This document shows, piece by piece, positions 21,644 to 27,833 of a DNA stretch of 27,833 nt. Location: NCBI GenBank assembly GCA_036154155.1, contig JAYZLP010000026.1:1-27833 (forward strand). Direction: 5' to 3'. The DNA is from MGIIb-O5 sp036154155. Lineage in GTDB: Archaea > Thermoplasmatota > Poseidoniia > Poseidoniales > Thalassarchaeaceae. The position numbers and the translations under genes were made by a program. The notes beneath the pieces were generated by a model, which was not told the origin of the DNA, did not search any database, and saw only the letters and a program-made list of their open reading frames with translations. Each line of letters begins with the position of its first letter. The stretch's first letter is position 1.

Positions 21644-22303
21644 ATGAGCGATGAATTCGAGAATATGACTGTCGCCCAGCTGAAGGACGTCCTGAGGGAG
21701 AGGGGGCTTCCCGTTTCAGGAAAGAAGGCCGAGCTAATAGCACGCCTTGCAGAGGCCCCCGAAGAATCTCCAGAGGAAGCTCCTTCGGAAGTATTCGAGG
21801 ATGATGACTACGATGACGAATTCGACGATGACGACGACTTCTTCGAGGACGAAGATGACTGGGACGATCTTCACACAGCTCGCCAGAAGCCAGTTCTCGA
21901 CGAGGAAACCTCTAACGCACTGAAGTTCAGAGCGTCACAGAAGAAGAAGCAGCCAGCATTCCGCCGGCAGGAATGGTACAGGTACCGTAGGCTGGCAAGG
22001 TCAAGCTGGAGGAAGCCAAAGGGAATGCACTCAAGCATGAGGCTCAACAGAAAGTATCGTCCCCCCATGGCACGAGTTGGCTACAGGAAGATTTCCTCCG
22101 CCAGAGACTTGCACCCATCAGGATTCCAGGAGGTCATGGTTCACAAGGCGTCCGACCTAGAAGGACTAGATCCCGAGAGGCAAGCTGTAAGAATCGGCGC
22201 TACCGTGGGCAACAGGAAGAGAATCCACATTCACGAGAGGGCCAACGATCTAGGGCTAAGGGTCCTAAACAGAAGGCGCATAGAGAGAAGGGGTGATCTC
22301 TGA
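21644..22303 (+). CDS. rpl32e: 50S ribosomal protein L32e (eL32) with N-terminal SAP-like domain and acidic linker
   Basis: 219 residues, while the eL32 core is only about 120-130. Residues 8-36 read MTVAQLKDVLRERGLPVSGK followed by KAELIARL, a close fit to the SAP helix-extended-helix nucleic-acid-binding motif. Residues about 38-72 form a strongly acidic linker (DDDYDDEFDDDDDFFEDEDD). The eL32 core follows from about residue 105: EWYRYRRLARSSWRKPKGMH, MRLNRKYRPPMARVGYRKI, the VMVHKASDLEGLDPERQAVR region and GATVGNRKRIHIHERANDLG. ATG 21644 lies 2 nt after the rpl6 stop, with AGGGGG 9 nt upstream; a longer in-frame reading from 21572 would overlap rpl6. Stop overlaps rpl19e (TGATG). Confidence 0.93.
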   Translation: MSDEFENMTVAQLKDVLRERGLPVSGKKAELIARLAEAPEESPEEAPSEVFEDDDYDDEFDDDDDFFEDEDDWDDLHTARQKPVLDEETSNALKFRASQKKKQPAFRRQEWYRYRRLARSSWRKPKGMHSSMRLNRKYRPPMARVGYRKISSARDLHPSGFQEVMVHKASDLEGLDPERQAVRIGATVGNRKRIHIHERANDLGLRVLNRRRIERRGDL

Positions 22304-22779
22304 TGATTATCACAAACCAACGAAGAATGGCCGCAGCCATACTTTCACAGAAAGAAGGAAGGGCAGTAGGCGTCCACAGGGTGTGGATTGACCCAGACTA
22401 CCTGGATGAGGTGGTCTCAGCCGTCCAGAAGGACGATGTTAGGAGATTGATCGAGGAGGGCCTAATCAAGGCCCGGCCAATCAAGGGAACCAGCAGGGCC
22501 AGAGCCAGAAAGGCCGCGGAACAGAAATCCAAGGGACGAAGAAAGGGCCATGGATCGAGAAAGGGAAGCGCCAATGCAAGAACCCCAAAGAAGGGCAGGT
22601 GGATGCAATTAATCAGATCCCAGAGGAGGGAACTGAAGGAAATGAGGGAAGGCGGCGAACTAACTCCCTCACAGTACAGGTACTACTATCGCAAGGCGAA
22701 GGGCGGCTCATACAGGTCAATAGCGCACATGCGAACAAACATGGAGACAGACGGAGTCAAGATCGGAGGCGATGAATGA
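22303..22779 (+). CDS. rpl19e: 50S ribosomal protein L19e (eL19)
   Basis: 158 residues, a long helical archaeal/eukaryotic protein that makes an intersubunit bridge. Recognised by QRRMAAAILSQKEGRAVGVH, RRLIEEGLIKARPIKGTSRA and RARKAAEQKSKGRRKGHGSR, then GRWMQLIRSQRRELKEMREG and YRYYYRKAKGGSYRSIAHMR. Starts inside the eL32 stop; stop overlaps rpl18. Confidence 0.97.
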   Translation: MIITNQRRMAAAILSQKEGRAVGVHRVWIDPDYLDEVVSAVQKDDVRRLIEEGLIKARPIKGTSRARARKAAEQKSKGRRKGHGSRKGSANARTPKKGRWMQLIRSQRRELKEMREGGELTPSQYRYYYRKAKGGSYRSIAHMRTNMETDGVKIGGDE

Positions 22780-23294
22780 TGGCACACGGTAAGAGCCAGA
22801 GGCTCAGAATGAAGCGCCGACGCAACGGACAGACAGACTACCACCGAAGGATGAGGCTACTGAAGGGAGGGGCCTTGAGAGCTGTAGTCAGGGTTTCCAA
22901 CACGCAGGTTACCTGTCAACTAGCAGAATTCGGAACCGAGGGAGACCGAATTCTAGCCTCAGTTACAGGAAAGAACCTAGTCGACTCATACTCATGGCCA
23001 ATGGACAAGTCGAGGAAATCAGTGCCTGCATGCTATCTCGCCGGTTATGCCTTGGCAAAGGCTGCAATTTCATCCGGCCACGATGAAGCAGTTCTGGATA
23101 TCGGGCTATCCGCCTCATCCCCTGGGAGCAGAGTCTTCGCAGCATTGAAGGGGATGGTGGACGCGGGGCTTTCCATCCCCCATGGAGACTCAGTTCTCCC
23201 TGATGACGGAAGATCAAGCGGCTCACATATCGATGACTCTACAGCCACTGCAGTAGAGGCTACAAAGAAGGCAATAGAGGGGGCACACAAATGA
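22776..23294 (+). CDS. rpl18: 50S ribosomal protein L18 (uL18)
   Basis: 172 residues, 5S rRNA-binding protein of the central protuberance. Archaeal/eukaryotic (L5e-like) form: MKRRRNGQTDYHRRMRLLKG, VVRVSNTQVTCQLAEFG, ACYLAGYALAKAAISSGHDE and VLDIGLSASSPGSRVFAALK, then GMVDAGLSIPHGDSVLPDD. ATG codons at 22776 and 22779 are both possible; GGAGG at 22765-22769 favours the first (6 nt spacing). Overlaps rpl19e and rps5 by 4 nt each. Confidence 0.96.
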   Translation: MMAHGKSQRLRMKRRRNGQTDYHRRMRLLKGGALRAVVRVSNTQVTCQLAEFGTEGDRILASVTGKNLVDSYSWPMDKSRKSVPACYLAGYALAKAAISSGHDEAVLDIGLSASSPGSRVFAALKGMVDAGLSIPHGDSVLPDDGRSSGSHIDDSTATAVEATKKAIEGAHK

Positions 23295-24079
23295 CCGAAG
23301 AGAGCACAGATGCAAACCCCGAACAGGAAGCACCAGTCCTAGCCCCTGGCCTGGCAAAGGCCCTGGCGCCGGTCGAGGAATCGCATTCCGAGGGCCGTGG
23401 TAAGAGACGAGGCGGCCCGGACCCACTCGCAGCACTAAGGGCATGGCAACCACGAACCAGACTCGGCAGGATGGTTATGTCGGGGCAGATACTAACTTAC
23501 GAGGAAGCAATCGCGACAGGCCTGCCAATCAGAGAGGTCGAAATCGTAGACGCACTCTTGCCGGACATCACCGATGACGTCCTCGCAGTGAATATGATTC
23601 AGAGGATGACCGACTCTGGCCGCAGAGTCAGATTCAATGTCCTTTGTGTCGTCGGGAATGGCGACGGCTACGTCGGGCTTTCCGTTTGCAAGGGCAAGGA
23701 GGTGGCTAGCACTATCCGCAAGGCGATAGACAAGGCAAAACTGAACATTATCCCGGTGATGAGGGGGAATGGGTCATGGGAGTCATCCGAGGGACCAGGA
23801 ACAAGCGTCCCATTCATGGTGACAGGAAGGTCCGGCTCAACCAGAATCACACTAATGCCCGCTCCAGCTGGAAAGGGCCTAGTGATAGGGGACTATGGTA
23901 GGAGGGTACTGAATCTAGCAGGCGTGACCGACGTATGGTCAAGGTCGTCCGGCCAGACTAGGACCACGATCAATTTCGCCAAGGCAACTTACAACGCCCT
24001 AGTCGAGCTAAACAAGACAAGACTCACAGAAGCCGATCATCGAAGGCTGAACATCATCAGAGGGAGGGAGCTTAGTTGA
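23291..24079 (+). CDS. rps5: 30S ribosomal protein S5 (uS5)
   Basis: 262 residues, longer than most archaeal uS5 because of an about 50-residue hydrophilic, Glu/Ala/Pro-rich N-terminal extension (TEESTDANPEQEAPVLAPGL and onward). uS5 sits at the mRNA entry site and helps decoding accuracy. Core motifs: AWQPRTRLGRMVMSGQILTY, VRFNVLCVVGNGDGYVGLSV and KEVASTIRKAIDKAKLNIIP, then RITLMPAPAGKGLVIGDYGR and LAGVTDVWSRSSGQTRTTIN. Overlaps rpl18 by 4 nt (ATGA) and rpl30 by 4 nt (TTGA). Confidence 0.97.
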   Translation: MTEESTDANPEQEAPVLAPGLAKALAPVEESHSEGRGKRRGGPDPLAALRAWQPRTRLGRMVMSGQILTYEEAIATGLPIREVEIVDALLPDITDDVLAVNMIQRMTDSGRRVRFNVLCVVGNGDGYVGLSVCKGKEVASTIRKAIDKAKLNIIPVMRGNGSWESSEGPGTSVPFMVTGRSGSTRITLMPAPAGKGLVIGDYGRRVLNLAGVTDVWSRSSGQTRTTINFAKATYNALVELNKTRLTEADHRRLNIIRGRELS

Positions 24080-24546
24080 CTTTCTTGGTAATTAGGGCAA
24101 GGAGTGACCGAGGCGTCACTAGGAAAATCAGGGATACCATGTCAATGCTAAACCTAACCCGAGTAAACCATGCCACCATTGTGATGGATAACCCATCATA
24201 CAGAGGAATGCTCCAGAAGTCCAAGGACTATGTCACATGGGGAGAGGTCGACGCGGAGACCATAGCCAAGCTAATTGAGGAGAGAGGCAGGATGTCAGGA
24301 GACAAGCCTGTCACGGATGCCACTATCAAAGCTGGTAGCAATTTCAAGGGAATCAAGGATTTCTCCAAGGCGCTTGCTTCGGGCGAAGCTTCCATGGGCG
24401 ACGTAGACGGCTTGAAGCCAATTTTCAGACTTCACCCACCAAGGGGAAGCAAGGGCTGGGGCGGAATCAAGCGTGCATACACAGTTGGAGGGGCCCTAGG
24501 CTTCAGAGGAGACGCGATCGGCGAGCTTGCCGAAAGGATGATGTGA
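24076..24546 (+). CDS. rpl30: 50S ribosomal protein L30 (uL30), TTG start
   Basis: 156 residues, the long archaeal/eukaryotic (L7-like) form of uL30. Motifs: VIRARSDRGVTRKIRDTMSM, LNLTRVNHATIVMDNPSYRG, MLQKSKDYVTWGEVDAETIA and the end PIFRLHPPRGSKGWGGIKRA. There is no ATG at the start of the homologous region; TTG at 24076 overlaps the rps5 stop (TTGA) and lies 6-7 nt after GGGAGGGAG (24061-24069), so initiation at TTG is well supported. Confidence 0.95.
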   Translation: MTFLVIRARSDRGVTRKIRDTMSMLNLTRVNHATIVMDNPSYRGMLQKSKDYVTWGEVDAETIAKLIEERGRMSGDKPVTDATIKAGSNFKGIKDFSKALASGEASMGDVDGLKPIFRLHPPRGSKGWGGIKRAYTVGGALGFRGDAIGELAERMM

Positions 24547-24556
24547 GGTGTGAAGA

Positions 24557-24979
24557 ATGGTATCACGAACTAACAAGTTCCGAGGAAGGAGTCGTTATCA
24601 CGGCAGAGGAAAGAAAGCCGGAAGGGGCGCTGGTAAGAGGGGCGGCCGAGGCAATGCCGGAATAGGCAAGCACAAGGTAATGTTCCGAAACAAGTACATG
24701 CCAGGCCACTGGGGGATGCACGGATTCAACCGCCATCCCGGACTAAGGAACGTGAATGTTTCAATCAATGTCAGCGAAGTTGAACAGATGGCCGAGGGCG
24801 ACTCCATCAATCTCACAGAGATGGGCTACGACAAGCTTCTCGGAAAGGGATCTATCTCCCGCGCTATCAACATCACAGTTTCCGAGGCCAGCGCCGGCGC
24901 AGTCGAGAAGGTCGAAGCGGCCGGCGGCACCGTAACCACCGAAGACGAAGATGAGTTCGGAGAGTGGGAGGAAGAGTGA
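24557..24979 (+). CDS. rpl15: 50S ribosomal protein L15 (uL15)
   Basis: 140 residues, 23S rRNA-binding late-assembly protein. The Gly/Arg-rich start is characteristic (RTNKFRGRSRYHGRGKKAGR, GAGKRGGRGNAGIGKHKVMF), then MPGHWGMHGFNRHPGLRNVN and the globular C-terminal domain ending in an acidic tail (TTEDEDEFGEWEEE). GAGGTG at 24545-24550 lies 6 nt before the ATG. Confidence 0.97.
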   Translation: MVSRTNKFRGRSRYHGRGKKAGRGAGKRGGRGNAGIGKHKVMFRNKYMPGHWGMHGFNRHPGLRNVNVSINVSEVEQMAEGDSINLTEMGYDKLLGKGSISRAINITVSEASAGAVEKVEAAGGTVTTEDEDEFGEWEEE

Positions 24980-25000
24980 ACACTCTGACGGGGCGATACG

Positions 25001-26923
25001 ATGGTTGAGAGGAGTCCTAGCAAAATCGGCCTCCCGGTAATGGTCATCGTATACTGGGGCGCTTTGTTCTACTGGCTCAGGGGAGATCTCCTCGATGGGG
25101 CAGAAGATGAACAGATGCGTGCGCTTAGGATGCTCCTTGTTTCCTTCCCCTATGTCGGATTCGTGATTTGGGGGACAATGTCGGACCTCCCTGAGAATAT
25201 CAGTGAGATGCCCTACATAGGGAGAGCATTCAAGCCACTAACTTGGCTAATTTTCGTGCTACTCCTAGCATATTGGGGCTGGAGGGACCCAGAAGCAGTC
25301 GGCTTCCTACTAGTTGGGGTGGCGCTGCTCGGATTCGGAGCGGGGCTAGCCATTTCATGCCTCCTTTACTCCGGCTCGGAGTCCAGCAGACTGTACGCTC
25401 TTTCTAGACTCGTGGACGTATATCCAAGCATCACAAAGCCAGATGGCCACGTAAGGTTCAACCAGAAGCTATGGACGACAACATTGGTCCTGATCATCTA
25501 CTTCATGATGACCAACGTCATGATTTACGGACTTTCAGACTCAACTCTGGATATTTTCTCTTCCTTCAGGTCGATAATGGCAGGTGCATCAGGTTCGATC
25601 ATGCACCTTGGAATAGGCCCAATCGTTACCGGGTCGATCATAATGCAATTGTTCGCTGGTGCCAAGATCATACAGCTCGACCTACAGGACTCCGCAGATA
25701 AGCAACTCTACCAGGGGATACAGAAGCTATTGGTCCTCTTCATGATTCCAGTCGAGTCAATACCGCAGGTCTACGGTTTCCTTGACCCTCATGAGACCCT
25801 AATCTACGACTACGGAATAGGGTGGGCCAATGTCATAATTGTGGCCCAACTATTTGTTGGATCATACTTGGTATTCCTGCTCGATGAGCTAGTCAGCAAG
25901 TGGGGCATAGGCTCAGGGATTTCCCTCTTCATCGCTGCAGGGGTGGCTCAGTCTACCTTCGTCGGAACGCTATCCCCCTTGCCGGTAGTGCAAGGAACCC
26001 CCATTTCTTTCGACAACCCCCCTTCGGGTACCCTGCCAATGATTTTCTACACGCTTCGGACTGCAACAAACTCGCAATTGGTTTCCCAGAATGGCTTCGA
26101 GCTCATGCTACTCAATCATGCCAATCCAATCGCGGCTTTGATTTCTTCAGTCATAGTTTTCCTGGTTGTAGCTTATGCTGAGTCGAGTAAGCTAGAGCTC
26201 CCACTAACACATGGGAAGGTTAGAGGGCATAGGGGCCAATACCCCATCAGGCTAGTTTACGCTAGCAACATCCCAGTAATTCTGATGGCAGCGCTGCTGG
26301 CAAACATCAACATGTTCACCCTTCTGTTCTGGAGTCATCCGACGCTTTCCACTGTCCCGATACTTGGTAGGAACGGGGCCATGAGCAAGGCGCACTGGTT
26401 CGGTTCATACGAGGTCGGCGCGACTACTCCCTCGGATGGTTTCGCATGGTACTCTTCGATGGTCAACGGAGTCGGTGACTGGCTCATGCCCCTCCTTAAC
26501 CAAACTGGAGATGCATACGGGCATAGCCTGGGCCAGATAATGCTGCACGTATTCACATACGTTTTCGTGATGACCGCCGGCTCCACAGTTTTCGCCAAGT
26601 TTTGGATTGAGACCACCAACATGGGCGCCAAGGACGTGGCGAAGCAGATAGAGAGGACGGGAATGCAGATTCCCGGATTCAGGAAGAACCCAGTCGTCCT
26701 CGAGAGGATCCTAGAGAGGTACATCCCCCCTGTAACGCTGTTCTCAGGTGCCTTCGTGGGCCTACTTGCAGCGGGGGCCGACTTATTGGGAACTGTTGGG
26801 AATGCCACTGGTACCGGACTTCTACTTGCAGTCGGAATTATCCTACGGACATATGAGCAAATTCAGAAGGAGCAGGCAATGGAGATGCATCCGGTGCTGA
26901 GAGAATTCTTTGGAGCCGAGTAA
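25001..26923 (+). CDS. secY: Preprotein translocase subunit SecY with extra N-terminal membrane region
   Basis: 640 residues, against roughly 440-490 for usual archaeal SecY/Sec61-alpha. SecY is the protein-conducting channel for secretion and membrane insertion. The canonical channel begins near residue 140: PSITKPDGHVRFNQKLWTTT, first channel helix about 153-176, the plug region (DIFSSFRSIMAGASGS) and the signature GIGPIVTGSIIMQLFAGAKI. Later come LLDELVSKWGIGSGISLFIA, the cytoplasmic loop with LPLTHGKVRGHRGQYPIRLV, and IPPVTLFSGAFVGLLAAGAD near the end. Residues 1-130 hold about four additional hydrophobic segments (9-28, 42-60, 77-95, 98-120) that are not part of the standard ten-helix fold. 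It ends the ribosomal operon, 21 nt after rpl15. The start at 25001 has only a weak SD-like GGGGCGA upstream. Confidence 0.93.
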   Translation: MVERSPSKIGLPVMVIVYWGALFYWLRGDLLDGAEDEQMRALRMLLVSFPYVGFVIWGTMSDLPENISEMPYIGRAFKPLTWLIFVLLLAYWGWRDPEAVGFLLVGVALLGFGAGLAISCLLYSGSESSRLYALSRLVDVYPSITKPDGHVRFNQKLWTTTLVLIIYFMMTNVMIYGLSDSTLDIFSSFRSIMAGASGSIMHLGIGPIVTGSIIMQLFAGAKIIQLDLQDSADKQLYQGIQKLLVLFMIPVESIPQVYGFLDPHETLIYDYGIGWANVIIVAQLFVGSYLVFLLDELVSKWGIGSGISLFIAAGVAQSTFVGTLSPLPVVQGTPISFDNPPSGTLPMIFYTLRTATNSQLVSQNGFELMLLNHANPIAALISSVIVFLVVAYAESSKLELPLTHGKVRGHRGQYPIRLVYASNIPVILMAALLANINMFTLLFWSHPTLSTVPILGRNGAMSKAHWFGSYEVGATTPSDGFAWYSSMVNGVGDWLMPLLNQTGDAYGHSLGQIMLHVFTYVFVMTAGSTVFAKFWIETTNMGAKDVAKQIERTGMQIPGFRKNPVVLERILERYIPPVTLFSGAFVGLLAAGADLLGTVGNATGTGLLLAVGIILRTYEQIQKEQAMEMHPVLREFFGAE

Positions 26924-27086
26924 AGGGCATAATCGATACACTAAGGCCCAATGCCAACATATGGCCTCACGTCATGTTGAAATACCGAATGTCGGTCGCC
27001 GGGATGCTGCGTTGAGCTGGCGTTGGAGATTGAGCACCTAGTGCCATGACGTCTTCCTTCAGGTTCGACGTTTGCCGAGGACGTGC

Positions 27087-27109
27087 AGCCCCGAACCAAG
27101 TTCGGGGCT
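27087..27109 (+). repeat. 10-bp perfect stem-loop upstream of 16S
   Basis: AGCCCCGAAC, loop CAA, GTTCGGGGCT: a perfect 10-bp stem with a three-base loop, by far the most stable hairpin in the spacer. No T-tract follows it. It could act as a terminator for the secY operon, a processing site or part of a folded leader RNA. Confidence 0.6.
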
Positions 27110-27132
27110 TAGAGGTGAACCACAAGAAACGA

Positions 27133-27159
27133 CTTGACCCCCGACATAGGGGGTGCAAG
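27133..27159 (+). repeat. Stem-loop 2 upstream of 16S
   Basis: CTTGACCCCC, loop GACATA, then GGGGGT, a bulged G and CAAG: a 10-bp stem with one bulge. It follows the first strong hairpin by 23 nt. Confidence 0.55.
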
Positions 27160-27160
27160 A

Positions 27161-27199
27161 GCAGATATCACATTCATTTTGTTTGAATGGTGTTTCTGC
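27161..27199 (+). repeat. Stem-loop 3 upstream of 16S
   Basis: GCAGA (27161-27165) pairs with TCTGC (27195-27199), and inside CAC plus ATTCA pair with TGAAT plus GTG around a T-rich loop, giving about 14 pairs with small bulges. It sits 1 nt after the previous stem-loop, so the two could stack. Confidence 0.5.
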
Positions 27200-27280
27200 G
27201 CCAAACCAATAAGTGAAAGCCTAGAATTGCGACATTAACTAACAACTTCCGTATGGATCAGTGATTCCGCTTCACGCGAA

Positions 27281-27833
27281 ATCCGGTTGATCCTGCCGGA
27301 GGCTACCGCTATTGGAGTTCGATTAAGCCATGCGAGTCTAGAGGACCTAGTCCTCGGCGTACCGCTCAGTAACACGTGGGTAACCTACCCTATGCTGGGG
27401 GATAAGCTCGGGAAACTGAGAATAATACCCCATAGTCCACTACGCCTGGAACGGTGAGTGGATCAAAGCTCCGGCGGCATAGGATGGGCCTGCGGCGTAT
27501 CAGGTTGTAGGGGGTGTAATGTACCCTCTAGCCATCCACGCGTACGGGTGTTGGGAGACATTGCCCGGAGATGGATTCTGAGACACGAATCCAGACCCTA
27601 CGGGGTGCAGCAGGCGCGAAAACTTGGCAATGCGAGAAATCGTGACCAGGGAACTCCAAGTGGCAGGGGTAAGACCCTGTCTTTTTTCGACTCTAAATAG
27701 GTCGACGAATAAGGGGTGGGTAAGGACGGTGCCAGCCGCCGCGGTAATACCGGCGCCTCAAGTGGTAGTCGCTTTTATTGGGCCTAAAACGTCCGTAGCC
27801 GGTCTGGTGCATTCGTGGGTAAATCAACCCGCT
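27281..27833 (+). rRNA. 16S ribosomal RNA, 5' part (continues beyond window)
   Basis: The 5' end is marked by the archaeal start CCGGTTGATCCTGCCGG at 27283-27299, followed by TAAGCCATGCGAGTC, GTAACACGTGGGTAACCTAC near 27370 and the universal 515/530-loop sequence GTGCCAGCCGCCGCGGTAA at 27729-27747. About 550 of the usual roughly 1,470 nt are present. The mature 5' end is placed at about 27281 by comparison with the canonical archaeal end; the exact base is uncertain by a few positions. The gene lies 357 nt after secY on the same strand; whether a 23S gene follows cannot be seen. Confidence 0.97.

Larger units (their letters stand above)
26924..27280 (+). other. Gene-free, hairpin-rich spacer between secY and 16S rRNA (rRNA promoter and 5' external transcribed leader)
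   Basis: 357 bp without a credible coding region; I see no tRNA. Short hairpins lie at 26984-26996 (ACCGA/TCGGT) and 27034-27044 (GCAC/GTGC); ACGTCTTC near 27049 can pair with GAGGACGT near 27077; three stronger stem-loops follow at 27087-27199. The last 80 nt before the 16S start are AT-richer (AACCAATAAGTGAAAG, ATTAACTAACAACTTCC). The region should contain the secY transcript end, the rRNA promoter and the 5' half of the pre-16S processing stem, but the partner half lies beyond the window, so the latter cannot be shown. Confidence 0.55.

Noticed and set aside
27050..27080. GGTTCGA-like T-loop suggesting a tRNA before 16S
   Set aside because: The flanks do not form a T-stem, and no acceptor, D or anticodon arms can be drawn around it.
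26967..27158. 63-residue minus-strand reading frame between secY and 16S
   Set aside because: It runs across the strong hairpin at 27087-27109, has low-complexity Arg/Pro/Ser composition and no motif or ribosome binding site.
1..27833. CRISPR arrays, transposons, integrases or phage genes
   Set aside because: No regularly spaced direct repeats, terminal inverted repeats or recombinase motifs were seen; the window is a conserved chromosomal core region.

Overview
The window is a chromosomal piece of an archaeon, most likely a marine planktonic euryarchaeon of the Marine Group II / Poseidoniia type. The archaeal assignment rests on direct observation: a group II chaperonin (thermosome), a full archaeal-order S10-spc ribosomal protein cluster with eS4, eL32, eL19, aIF1 and the RNase P protein Rnp1, SecY, and the 5' part of an archaeal 16S rRNA. 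The Marine Group II assignment is inference from gene content, the acidic protein appendages, and a 16S gene sitting alone downstream of secY.

Layout. 1-5613: the 3' end of a class I aminotransferase, a two-helix membrane peptide, a convergent six-helix membrane protein, and a large secreted, membrane-anchored surface protein read divergently from it. 5709-7319: thermosome. 7446-10501: a two-gene redox unit. Its first gene fuses two FMN-type flavodoxin domains to a succinate-dehydrogenase-B-like scaffold; its second is an HdrB/SdhE-like CCG protein. Nearly all iron-sulfur ligand cysteines are missing from both. 10504-12249 (minus): a Hef/FANCM-type helicase without the nuclease half, ending in a PCNA-binding-like peptide. 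12250-12535: a structured leader in front of the ribosomal operon. 12536-26923: 25 tightly packed genes from rpl3 to secY, many overlapping by 1 or 4 nt. 26924-27280: a gene-free, hairpin-rich stretch. 27281-27833: the 16S rRNA, cut by the window end.

The ribosomal operon supplies the core of both subunits plus the initiation-fidelity factor aIF1, the RNase P subunit Rnp1, and the translocon channel SecY. Three features stand out in it: aIF1 has no usable ATG, GTG or TTG and seems to begin with ATA directly after the rpl29 stop; eL32 carries an N-terminal SAP-like domain and a very acidic linker; SecY has about 140 extra N-terminal residues with roughly four additional membrane helices.

The best candidate for a previously undescribed system is the flavodoxin-flavodoxin-SdhB-like / HdrB-like pair (7446-10501). 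It looks like a TfrB/SdhB-SdhE type electron-transfer scaffold stripped of its Fe-S clusters and supplied with two FMN domains. The second is the possible ATA-initiated aIF1, which would parallel the AUU start of bacterial infC (IF3). All homology statements are from reading motifs by eye; no database search was run.
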